A stretch of DNA of 11,831 bases from RGIG2206 sp045648425. Lineage in GTDB: Bacteria > Bacillota > Clostridia > Oscillospirales > Acutalibacteraceae. The stretch is taken from positions 1 to 11,831 of the forward strand of contig JAZRNV010000063.1 in the NCBI GenBank assembly GCA_045648425.1, in the 5' to 3' direction. Of this stretch, positions 1 through 5,500 are shown in pieces (within the stretch, counting starts at the first letter, position 1; each line of letters starts with the position of its first letter). The notes beneath the pieces are model-generated. The model was given only the letters and a program-made list of their open reading frames with translations, made no database searches and had not been told where the DNA came from. Position numbers and translations under genes: made by a program.

Positions 1-989
1 GCATATTCGGGGTTGATGGATTGCAGCTCAATCCAATTCTCACCATAGACAACCCGCTTGATAAAGCCATCTTCACCGTCAAGCAACACAACGGCAATCT
101 TGCCCGAATCTACAGAGGGTGTTTTGAGCACCTGAACAATATCTCCATCCTCAATTTTAGGGTACATGGAGTTGCCCTTAACCTTGATGCACATAGTGGA
201 TTTTGCCTCGTAATCCGATGGGATGAAGAGGGGCATATAATCCACAACGGTGCTGTCGGCGGAGGAGCCGAATCCTGCAGAGGCCGACTCGTACAAGGGA
301 ACGAGGCGAACCTCGTTGGACGGCAGCAGAGAAGGGTCATCGGTCACTTTAAAAACAGGGCTGTCCGCTACGCCGTCACTATCATACATATTTCCGCTTT
401 CAATACCCGATTGTGTGCCGAAAAGGTCGCACAGTCGGGTATATTCTTTTTTCGAAAGAGCTTTCTTAAATCTGGGTTGTGCCAAAAGCATAGCGGCATA
501 TTTTTCAAAATCGGGATGCTCCTCTTTTGACGCCATTACGCTTTTTGAAAACAGCCCCTTCAGCATATCATCCATTTCTTGAGGCAGGGGATGGCTTGCC
601 TCATCACCATCAACAAAGCTGAGCCCGTGGGCTGCCATATCCTCCGCCTTGTGCAGGGGATATATATATTTGTAGCGGTCTTTAAGAGATAAAAAGTTTT
701 TATGATACTTTTTGTGAGCGGCCGAGGCCTTTTCATCGGGGACGGGCATTGTGTATCCGCACAAGGGGCAACAAAGGGTGTCGCTGCTTTTAAGCCCGGT
801 CATATAGTCGGTGGTAACCCCGAAAAACTCGCATATTTTCATAAGCGTTCCCGTTGACAGCTGCCTGGTTCTGCCGGCTCCGAATTCGGAAATGATGCTG
901 CGGGTTACACCTGCCTGCTTGCACATTTCAGTTATGCTTAGCTCGCATTCTTCGGTTAAAGATAAAAGCTTTTTGTATAAATCTGACAT
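1..989 (-). CDS. LexA/CI-like phage repressor (HTH + zinc-binding insert + S24 peptidase), C-terminus off the window
   Basis: The frame opens at ATG 989-987 and stays open to the left edge, giving 329 codons of an incomplete protein. A Shine-Dalgarno AAGGGG (minus strand, 1002-997) lies 7 nt before the start. Residues about 4-66 form an XRE-type helix-turn-helix. Residues 74-96 hold C74, C77, H92 and H96 (C-X2-C-X14-H-X3-H), a likely zinc site not usual in CI repressors. The C-terminal part is an S24/LexA peptidase: the cleavage pair Ala238-Gly239 (in SASAGFG), nucleophile Ser274 (in GNSMYPKIEDGDIV) and base Lys311 (in GFIKRVV). The Ser-Lys spacing of 37 equals that of LexA. By family knowledge it should bind palindromic operators as a dimer and self-cleave when RecA is activated, inducing the prophage. 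The four palindromes just upstream are its presumed operators. That it controls the rightward virion genes is inferred from position. The missing end is probably a few dozen residues. Confidence 0.93.
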   Translation of the reverse strand, partial: MSDLYKKLLSLTEECELSITEMCKQAGVTRSIISEFGAGRTRQLSTGTLMKICEFFGVTTDYMTGLKSSDTLCCPLCGYTMPVPDEKASAAHKKYHKNFLSLKDRYKYIYPLHKAEDMAAHGLSFVDGDEASHPLPQEMDDMLKGLFSKSVMASKEEHPDFEKYAAMLLAQPRFKKALSKKEYTRLCDLFGTQSGIESGNMYDSDGVADSPVFKVTDDPSLLPSNEVRLVPLYESASAGFGSSADSTVVDYMPLFIPSDYEAKSTMCIKVKGNSMYPKIEDGDIVQVLKTPSVDSGKIAVVLLDGEDGFIKRVVYGENWIELQSINPEY

Positions 990-1017
990 AAGCTATCCCC
1001 TTACTGTGGATAAAATA

Positions 1018-1049
1018 ATTATACAGAATTCTGTAAAATCTATTGACAA
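1018..1049 (-). promoter_or_regulatory. Candidate proximal promoter for the repressor, overlapped by operator 1
   Basis: On the minus strand a perfect -10 TATAAT lies at 1023-1018, about 30 nt before the repressor start codon. The -35 is poor: TCAATA (1046-1041) at 17-bp spacing, or TTGTCA (1049-1044) at 20 bp. Operator 1 (1021-1036) covers part of the -10 and the spacer, so repressor bound there should shut this promoter off (autoregulation). The weak -35 keeps confidence low. Confidence 0.35.
1021..1036. promoter_or_regulatory. Operator 1 (palindrome)
   Basis: The sequence ATACAGAATTCTGTAA contains a perfect 14-bp palindrome (1022-1035) and shares the TACAG/CTGTA half-sites with three further copies to the right. 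It is the copy nearest to the repressor gene and overlaps its candidate proximal promoter. It is presumed to bind the adjacent S24 repressor. Confidence 0.8.
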
Positions 1050-1071
1050 TTACAGAAAACTGTAATATCAT
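1043..1071 (+). promoter_or_regulatory. Rightward promoter (PR-like) with operator 2 filling its spacer
   Basis: A perfect -35 TTGACA (1043-1048) and a -10 TATCAT (1066-1071) are separated by exactly 17 bp. Of that spacer, 1050-1065 is operator 2. Transcription would start near 1078, just before operator 3, and run right into the zinc-ribbon and terminase genes. It is the only good rightward promoter I find before the virion operon, so repressor bound to operators 2 and 3 should silence that operon in the lysogen. Confidence 0.75.
1050..1065. promoter_or_regulatory. Operator 2 (palindrome)
   Basis: TTACAGAAAACTGTAA: perfect 6-bp half-sites TTACAG/CTGTAA around an AAAA centre. It lies wholly between the -35 and -10 of the rightward promoter, so occupancy should block RNA polymerase. 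Its centre is 29 bp from that of operator 1. Confidence 0.85.
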
Positions 1072-1082
1072 ATAGCACACAC

Positions 1083-1098
1083 TTACAGAAAACTGTAA
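1083..1098. promoter_or_regulatory. Operator 3 (palindrome)
   Basis: TTACAGAAAACTGTAA, identical to operator 2 and centred 33 bp from it. It sits just downstream of the predicted rightward start site and inside the initial region of the facing leftward transcript, so it could act on either promoter. Confidence 0.85.
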
Positions 1099-1128
1099 CG
1101 AACGGCGAAAACCAATGGGGTTTTCTCT

Positions 1129-1157
1129 ATTGTATTACATAATTCTGTAAATGTCAA
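1129..1157 (-). promoter_or_regulatory. Leftward promoter facing the PR-like promoter, operator 4 in its spacer
   Basis: On the minus strand a perfect -35 TTGACA (1157-1152) and a -10 TACAAT (1134-1129) are 17 bp apart. The spacer contains operator 4 in the same position as operator 2 has in the rightward promoter. The transcript would start near 1122 and reach the repressor gene after a leader of about 130 nt, crossing operators 3, 2 and 1. The -10 elements of the two facing promoters are about 58 bp apart, so their transcripts overlap and can interfere. Confidence 0.65.
1135..1150. promoter_or_regulatory. Operator 4 (imperfect palindrome)
   Basis: TTACATAATTCTGTAA: one consensus half-site (CTGTAA) and one with a single change (TTACAT for TTACAG), around an AATT centre. 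It occupies the spacer of the leftward promoter. The imperfect half-site suggests weaker binding than at operators 2 and 3. Confidence 0.75.
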
Positions 1158-1215
1158 CCTTAAATTGCATATCCCGTTGGTGCGATGGTTGACAGGTGTG
1201 AATAATGGATGTTGT

Positions 1216-1245
1216 GCAAAATTAAATCATAGAATTTAATTTTGC
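1216..1245. other. AT-rich perfect hairpin in the rightward leader
   Basis: GCAAAATTAAAT (1216-1227) and ATTTAATTTTGC (1234-1245) are exact reverse complements around a 6-nt loop. The 12-bp stem has no GC-rich part and is not followed by a clean T-run, so it is not a typical intrinsic terminator. It may be a protein-binding site or part of a regulated 5' leader. Confidence 0.6.
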
Positions 1246-1266
1246 TATATCCGCTTAAAAAGTGGC

Positions 1267-1296
1267 TTGTCGAAGCGCTTTCAAGCGTTTCGACAA
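1267..1296. other. Strong hairpin in the rightward leader
   Basis: TTGTCGAAGCGCTT (1267-1280) pairs with AAGCGTTTCGACAA (1283-1296), a 14-bp stem with a single G-U wobble; the innermost pairs must open to form a loop. It lies 44 nt before the first rightward gene. It is followed by ACAACAATTATT, not a U-tract, so termination is unlikely without another factor. It could be an attenuator, antitermination site, transcript-stabilising element or recognition palindrome. Confidence 0.65.
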
Positions 1297-1311
1297 ACAA
1301 CAATTATTATA

Positions 1312-1328
1312 GGGATGGGATGGGATGG
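1312..1328 (+). repeat. Tandem GGGAT repeat merging into the ribosome binding site
   Basis: Three direct copies of GGGAT end in GG and run straight into the GGAGG (1327-1331) that serves the gene at 1340. The short purine repeat could fold as a weak G-quadruplex or offer alternative ribosome-binding registers. No function is established. Confidence 0.5.
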
Positions 1329-1339
1329 AGGAAGGTTAA

Positions 1340-1555
1340 ATGCCCGAGGTAGAAAGATTTTATCAATGCAACCGATGTTCATACCGCTTTAATATCCCCC
1401 TGCGCGAGTGTGATGAGGATGGGTACTACAATCTTTGCCCCCGATGCAAATGGGCAAGTCTTGACTATATTTATGTAATTGACGGAGTAGGGGAGTTTGA
1501 TGACCAACGAAGTGCCCGACGGGCATATTACTCACTCAAGGAGGGTGAATTATGA
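1340..1555 (+). CDS. Small zinc-ribbon protein, first gene of the virion operon
   Basis: This 71-residue protein starts at ATG 1340 after GGAGG (1327-1331, 8-nt spacing). Two CxxC knuckles, C10/C13 and C33/C36, with 19 residues between them, form a likely zinc ribbon; an extra Cys24 lies in the middle. The rest is acidic and aromatic (YYNLCPRC, DYIYVID). No catalytic motif is visible. It overlaps the next gene by ATGA, so the two are probably translated together. Its place as first gene behind the PR-like promoter would fit a small regulator of late transcription or a packaging accessory factor. Neither can be shown from sequence, and I do not recognise a named family. Confidence 0.8.
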   Translation: MPEVERFYQCNRCSYRFNIPLRECDEDGYYNLCPRCKWASLDYIYVIDGVGEFDDQRSARRAYYSLKEGEL

Positions 1556-1878
1556 GAACAAAATGTAATTGTTGCGGAAGATTGAGAGGTAACCCCGATG
1601 AAAAGCTGTGCAGTGAGTGCCTTGAAAAGCGCAACGTTTTGCGCTCAAGAGGACGCATTTTTGCAGGGCAAAACGCTCCTGCCGAATCGATAGAAGAAAT
1701 CCGCCGCCGCGGTCTCGAGCGCCTTTACCGTTCGGGTTACCGACGAATGGGCGTTTATGACCAAAGGCACGGAATGAGAATTGGCATAGGCACCAAAAAA
1801 GTGGTGGATTTTGTTAATCAGAGCGGAAGCATTCATTACGGCCGTCAGGTGGCTCAAAAAGAGGCGTCATCAACATAA
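1552..1878 (+). CDS. Small basic Cys4 zinc-finger protein of unknown function
   Basis: A 108-residue protein whose ATG (1552-1554) overlaps the TGA of the upstream gene; AAGGAGGG lies about 6 nt before it. Two CxxC pairs, C5/C8 (within CNCC) and C20/C23, near the N-terminus suggest one zinc-binding module. The middle is strongly basic (IRRRGLERLYRSGYRRMG), consistent with nucleic-acid binding, and the end has no recognised domain. HNH nucleases are common just before small terminase genes, but no HNH motif (paired His with Asn) is visible here, so I do not call it one. It is followed after 21 nt by the small terminase gene. A DNA-binding accessory role in packaging or late regulation is inference. 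Confidence 0.78.
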   Translation: MRTKCNCCGRLRGNPDEKLCSECLEKRNVLRSRGRIFAGQNAPAESIEEIRRRGLERLYRSGYRRMGVYDQRHGMRIGIGTKKVVDFVNQSGSIHYGRQVAQKEASST

Positions 1879-1899
1879 ATAAAAAATGGGTTAAGCGAG

Positions 1900-2244
1900 G
1901 TGACAGACACGTCTAAAAAAGCGTTATCTAAAAAGAAAAAAGCCATTGCCGAGGGATTGCTTAACCACAGCCAAGGGGGCCTGCAAGAGCTGTGCGAGCT
2001 TGAGGGGCTGGATATGGCAGAGCTGTGTCGGCTGTTTGCCGACGATGAGTTTACCGCCTATTTGCATCGCCTTGTTGAGGGTTACTGCCGTGGCTCGCTG
2101 GCATCGGTATGGGAGGCGCTGATTGCCAGATGCCGAGAGGGAGATATGAAGGCAATAAAGCTTTACTTCGATCTGAAGGGTGAGTCAGCGGGGGAACAAT
2201 CGGCTCCCACAGTGATTATAACGGGGGCGGATGAGCTTGAATAG
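1900..2244 (+). CDS. terS: Terminase small subunit
   Basis: This 114-residue protein has a Lys-rich N-terminus (SKKALSKKKK), a helix-turn-helix-like helical region at about 18-48, and a C-terminal helical motif at about 66-95 ending in GDMKAIKLYFDLKGE. That ending is typical of small terminase subunits of Firmicutes phages. The subunit recognises the packaging site on concatemeric DNA and recruits the large subunit. The start is GTG 1900; no ATG in frame lies between the upstream stop (1876-1878) and a Met well inside the gene. The ribosome binding site is poor (GGG at 1888-1890, or a GAGG that abuts the start). Its end overlaps the next gene by 14 nt, the usual small-large terminase arrangement. 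Confidence 0.87.
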   Translation: MTDTSKKALSKKKKAIAEGLLNHSQGGLQELCELEGLDMAELCRLFADDEFTAYLHRLVEGYCRGSLASVWEALIARCREGDMKAIKLYFDLKGESAGEQSAPTVIITGADELE

Positions 2245-3532
2245 CATCTATCTGCCCGATGTGGTTGGCAAGGGCTATCGGGAGTTTTGGCATTTTAAGG
2301 GCAGGTATCGGGTCTGCAAGGGAGGCCGTGCCTCTAAAAAAAGCAAAACCACCGCTCTTAACATTATTGTGCGAATGACCCAATATCCTCACGCCAACAC
2401 GTTGGTTATAAGAAAAACCTATCGCACCCTTAAGGACTCCTGCTTTGCCGAGCTTAAATGGGCCATTAACCGCCTGGGGCTGGATGGGCTTTGGGAGGTT
2501 AAAGAGTCTCCTCTTGAGATGACCTATCGAAAAACGGGGCAAAAAATTCTCTTTCGCGGACTTGATGACCCGTTGAAGGTTACCTCGGTTACGGTTGAGA
2601 CGGGGGCCCTTTGTTGGCTATGGATAGAAGAGGCCTATGAAATTGAGAACAGAGCCGATTTTGATATGATCAATGAGTCTATACGCGGCGGCGTGGGGGA
2701 GGATTTGTTTAAGCAAATCACCCTCACCTTTAATCCGTGGAGTGAGCATCACTGGCTCAAAGCCCGATTTTTCGACATCCCTGACGATCCTGACGTTTTG
2801 GCTATTACCACCGACTACACCTGCAACGAGTGGCTTGACCAATCCGACCTTAAGCTGTTTGAGCAAATGAAGCAAAGAGACCCTCGCCGTTACGCGGTGG
2901 CAGGTCTGGGTGACTGGGGCGTGGCCGAAGGGTTGGTTTTTGAGCGGTGGAAGGTAGAATGCTTTGATGCTGAATGCTTAAAAAGGCAAGAGGGCGTGCA
3001 CCACGTCTTTGGCCTTGATTACGGTTACACCAATGACCCCACCGCCTTTATTGCAATGGGGGTGGATGAAGAAAACAAGCAAATTTATATTTATGACGAG
3101 CTGTATGAAAAGCGTCTGCTCAACAGCGATATTGTTGCCCGAATAAAAGAGATGGGCTACGGCAAAGAGCGCATTGTTGCCGATTCGGCTGAACCAAAAA
3201 CCAACGACACCTTGCGGCGTGAGGGATTGCGGATTATAAGCAGCGTAAAAGGCGCCGACAGCATCCGCTCGGGCATACAGCAGCTGCTTGAGTATGAGCT
3301 TATTGTGCACGCTTGCTGCAAAAACACGGTGGCCGAGTTGTCGGGCTACACCTGGCAGACCGACCGGGAAGGCAAGCCAACCGGATACCCTAAAGACCGT
3401 GACAATCATCTGATGGATGCTATGCGTTATGCAATGCAAAGCATACGTCCGCTAAGAGCGCTTGCCCCCTCGAAAAGGGGACGACCATTAACCGGCGTAA
3501 CCGCCGACGACATTAAAGGAGGATGGAAATGA
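2231..3532 (+). CDS. terL: Terminase large subunit (PBSX-like ATPase/nuclease)
   Basis: A 433-residue protein of normal length for the PBSX/Terminase_3 type. It is the motor that drives DNA into the procapsid and cuts the concatemer. The N-terminal ATPase has a Walker A-like motif GGRASKKSKTT (31-41) and a Walker B ending in the acidic pair E133-E134 (LCWLWIEEA). The C-terminal RNase H-like nuclease has D263 (FGLDYGYTNDP), D318 (IVADSAEP) and D391/D396 (DNHLMDAMRYAM), matching the metal-binding acidic triad. The start at ATG 2231 lies inside the small terminase gene with no well-spaced ribosome binding site, suggesting translational coupling. The end overlaps the next gene by ATGA. No frameshift or missing catalytic residue is seen. 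Confidence 0.97.
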   Translation: MSLNSIYLPDVVGKGYREFWHFKGRYRVCKGGRASKKSKTTALNIIVRMTQYPHANTLVIRKTYRTLKDSCFAELKWAINRLGLDGLWEVKESPLEMTYRKTGQKILFRGLDDPLKVTSVTVETGALCWLWIEEAYEIENRADFDMINESIRGGVGEDLFKQITLTFNPWSEHHWLKARFFDIPDDPDVLAITTDYTCNEWLDQSDLKLFEQMKQRDPRRYAVAGLGDWGVAEGLVFERWKVECFDAECLKRQEGVHHVFGLDYGYTNDPTAFIAMGVDEENKQIYIYDELYEKRLLNSDIVARIKEMGYGKERIVADSAEPKTNDTLRREGLRIISSVKGADSIRSGIQQLLEYELIVHACCKNTVAELSGYTWQTDREGKPTGYPKDRDNHLMDAMRYAMQSIRPLRALAPSKRGRPLTGVTADDIKGGWK

Positions 3533-3756
3533 CCTATCTTTTAATTGCGGTCAGTTGCCTTTGCACCTCAATAGTGTGCGCCCTTATTTTGGGCGTGGGA
3601 TATTATTTGGGTCGCAAAGAAACCAAATCTGCAAAAAGCAAAAGCACCGACACATCCCGTCAGGACCGAGAGGCCAGAATTAAGCAACAGCAAATGCAAA
3701 ATTTCTGGAACTACAACGGTGACCAACAGCAAGACCCCGCCGAGGCGGCGGTTTAA
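3529..3756 (+). CDS. Small single-pass membrane protein between terminase and scaffold
   Basis: I place the start at ATG 3529, which gives ATGA overlap with the terminase stop and a 6-nt gap from GGAGG (3518-3522). An in-frame ATG at 3523 directly abuts the ribosome binding site and is less likely. The 75 residues begin with one hydrophobic helix (about 2-27, with C10, C12 and C17), then a Lys/Arg-rich stretch (RKETKSAKSKS) and a hydrophilic Gln-rich tail. By the positive-inside rule the tail faces the cytoplasm. There is no convincing lipobox or signal cleavage site. It does not resemble a lysis cassette member, having one helix only and no endolysin next to it. Function unknown; membrane tethering of assembly or packaging components is speculation from its location. 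Confidence 0.75.
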   Translation: MTYLLIAVSCLCTSIVCALILGVGYYLGRKETKSAKSKSTDTSRQDREARIKQQQMQNFWNYNGDQQQDPAEAAV

Positions 3757-3789
3757 TATATCCCTCGCCATGGGAAAGGAGAAACCAAT

Positions 3790-4551
3790 ATGAACGAAGA
3801 AAAAACCGTAAGCGGCGCCCAAGAGGTCGCCATCCCCGACGGAGCCGCCGACACAAGGGATGAGGATTTAAGCTTGTCGACAGAGAATATGCCTGCCAAA
3901 GCATACCCCGTCGAGGAGGAATCCCATCATGACGGCCAAAGCTATATGACCACGCTGTATAATCACAAAACCCATCAGTTTGACCGCGAACAGGCCGAAA
4001 AGCTGGTGCAGATAGGATTATACTCAGAGCCACATCTTAAACGGCTCAGGTATCTGGCACGGCTTTCGGGTGAAGAGGGGGTAAAGGAGCTTTTAAACAA
4101 GCTGATTACCGACGGTGAGCAACGCTTTGCCACCGATATTCAATCAAAAATAAGTGACCCCGAGTTAGCACACCGAATAGCCGAAAGCGAGCTGTCACGA
4201 CTGCGAGAGGATGCTCCATCCGATGACCTTGAGCAAAACCTTGCTCAAAGCAGGGATGCCCTTAACAGACGTCTGGCAGGAGAGTTTGTGGAGCTTCAGT
4301 CTGAATTTTCACAGGTTGACTCCTTTGCCTCTTTGCCTGTGGAGGTCAAACAGCAGGCGGCCGAGGAGGGCGTACCTCTTAAATACGCCTATGCGCTGTA
4401 TGCCTGTCGACAGCAGGCATTGATTTCTGCCGCCAAAGAGCAGCAAGAGGCGGCATCAAGCGCCGCGACACATTCGCTTAAAAGCGAGGCGTCGGACGGC
4501 ACAAGCCCCGAAATGGCCAACGTTTATAAGGCCCTTTGGGGACAGTATTAA
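3790..4551 (+). CDS. Putative capsid scaffolding protein
   Basis: This 253-residue protein begins at ATG 3790 with AAAGGAG (3775-3781) 8 nt upstream and ends 22 nt before the major capsid gene. The N-terminal 55 residues are acidic and probably disordered. From about 75 onward the chain is largely helical and charged (for example REQAEKLVQIGLYS, ELAHRIAESELSRL), with an Ala/Ser/Gln-rich stretch and a short C-terminal helix ending ALWGQY. Low complexity, helical character and position directly before the capsid gene are the usual signs of a scaffold, which shapes the procapsid and then leaves. No serine protease motif is seen in it or its neighbours, so scaffold removal may be by exit rather than cleavage. 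The assignment rests mainly on context. Confidence 0.68.
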   Translation: MNEEKTVSGAQEVAIPDGAADTRDEDLSLSTENMPAKAYPVEEESHHDGQSYMTTLYNHKTHQFDREQAEKLVQIGLYSEPHLKRLRYLARLSGEEGVKELLNKLITDGEQRFATDIQSKISDPELAHRIAESELSRLREDAPSDDLEQNLAQSRDALNRRLAGEFVELQSEFSQVDSFASLPVEVKQQAAEEGVPLKYAYALYACRQQALISAAKEQQEAASSAATHSLKSEASDGTSPEMANVYKALWGQY

Positions 4552-4573
4552 AAATTAAGGAGAAATTTTATTT

Positions 4574-5485
4574 ATGGCAAACAATTTTGTATTTCACAGT
4601 AAACTTGACGGCGAGCTTGACAAGATGATTGCGGCAAAGGCCGCAACCGGCTTTTTCGGTGACGGCGGTATGGTAGCCAAGTTTACCGGCACCAAGACCG
4701 TTCTTATCGATGATGTTGAGATGGATGGCTTGGGCGATTACGACCGCGAAAGCGGGTTCCCCAAGGGCGCCGTTAAAATCAATCAGTCATCCTACGAGCT
4801 GGCTATGGAGCGCGGCACCACCTTCACCATTGACCGCCTTGATGCTGAAGAGGCAGGCCTTGATAATCTTCCTGCCCGTCTTTCAGGCAAAGCAGGCGAG
4901 TTTGTGCGCACCCAGGTAGTGCCTGAGGTAGACGCCTACGCTATTTCAAAGCTTTATTCCATTGCCGCCGAAAACGGTCAGGTTTTGAGTGAGGGTGTTG
5001 AAATTGAAAACCACTCTGCATCCATTCTTACCGACCTTATCAATGCGGTGGGCGAGGCCTACAGCGAGGATGATGACCTTATCGCTTTTGTTGACCCCAC
5101 CTTCTATGCCGACCTTATGAGCACCGATGAGCTCACTCGACACATTGACATTTCCGATTTCAGCAAGGGTGAGGTCAGCACTAAGGTTAAGCGCTTTAAC
5201 GATTGCCCCATCATTCGTGTGCCTGCTGCCCGTATGAAGAGCGAGTATACCTATAATGACGGCAGTGACAAGTTCGGCTTTGCGCCTGCCGAGGGTGCCA
5301 AGAGTGTGGGCTGCATTGTTCTTCCCCGCAAGGTGGTTAATCGCGTTATGAAGACCCAGAAGATGCGCTTTTGGACTCCCGATCAAAACATTGATTTGGA
5401 TGCTTATAAGCTTGATTTCCGTTTTGTTTATGACTTCTTGGTCAAAAAATCAGCTCTTAACACCGTATATGCCTACGCCTATTAA
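4574..5485 (+). CDS. Major capsid protein (HK97-fold, Gp13-like family)
   Basis: A 303-residue protein with ATG at 4574 and AAGGAG at 4557-4562. Features typical of the Gp13-like capsid family of Firmicutes phages are the beta segment TVLIDDVEMDGLGDYDR (42-58), the E-loop-like region with SSYELAMERGTTFTIDRLD (72-90), and the helix start VVPEVDAYAISKL (115-127). The C-terminal half (DLIAFVDPTFYADLM, then the VPAARM region) fits the HK97 axial domain. There is no N-terminal delta-domain long enough for a fused scaffold, which agrees with a separate scaffold gene just upstream. Arginine codons are mostly CGC/CGT here, whereas neighbours also use CGA, CGG and AGA, as expected for the most highly made virion protein. 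A hairpin follows the gene. Confidence 0.9.
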   Translation: MANNFVFHSKLDGELDKMIAAKAATGFFGDGGMVAKFTGTKTVLIDDVEMDGLGDYDRESGFPKGAVKINQSSYELAMERGTTFTIDRLDAEEAGLDNLPARLSGKAGEFVRTQVVPEVDAYAISKLYSIAAENGQVLSEGVEIENHSASILTDLINAVGEAYSEDDDLIAFVDPTFYADLMSTDELTRHIDISDFSKGEVSTKVKRFNDCPIIRVPAARMKSEYTYNDGSDKFGFAPAEGAKSVGCIVLPRKVVNRVMKTQKMRFWTPDQNIDLDAYKLDFRFVYDFLVKKSALNTVYAYAY

Positions 5486-5500
5486 TCAGGTCTGACTTCT

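Larger units (their letters stand above)
990..1339. other. Non-coding immunity/control region between repressor and virion operon
   Basis: This 350-base gap separates the divergently oriented repressor and rightward operon. It contains four related 16-bp palindromes, candidate promoters on both strands, an untranslated rightward leader with two hairpins, and a GGGAT repeat just before the first gene's ribosome binding site. I see no convincing coding sequence. The only short frames are of 6-11 codons, such as ATG 1115 to TAA 1150 (no ribosome binding site) and ATG 1205 to TAA 1225 (weak AGGTG upstream). Confidence 0.85.

Noticed and set aside
21..582. Plus-strand open frames across the left end
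   Set aside because: They are antisense to the repressor, whose HTH, cleavage site and Ser/Lys dyad are all intact on the minus strand.
1021..1150. Four regularly related repeats as a CRISPR-like array
   Set aside because: The units are short 16-bp palindromes with uneven spacing (29, 33 and 52 bp) overlapping promoters next to a repressor, so they are operators.
1189..1217. A second rightward TTGACA at 1189 as a promoter
   Set aside because: No acceptable -10 lies 16-18 bp downstream (the sequence there is GTTGTGCA).
1115..1225. Tiny leader peptides (ATG 1115-1150, ATG 1205-1225) in the control region
   Set aside because: The first has no ribosome binding site. The second has only a weak AGGTG and six codons, with no runs of a single amino acid that would suggest attenuation. 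Not strong enough to annotate.
1267..1296. The 14-bp palindrome as a phage attachment site or intrinsic terminator
   Set aside because: No integrase gene or second copy is present in the window, and no U-tract follows on the plus strand. It is kept only as a hairpin of unknown role.
3523..3528. Upstream ATG for the small membrane protein
   Set aside because: It directly abuts GGAGG, leaving no room for initiation. ATG 3529 has correct spacing and ATGA overlap.
3737..3757. GC-rich CCGCC/GGCGG stem followed by TTTAAT as a terminator at the end of the membrane-protein gene
   Set aside because: The stem has only 5 bp, is mostly within coding sequence and has just three T's after it. The operon continues with a close ribosome binding site.
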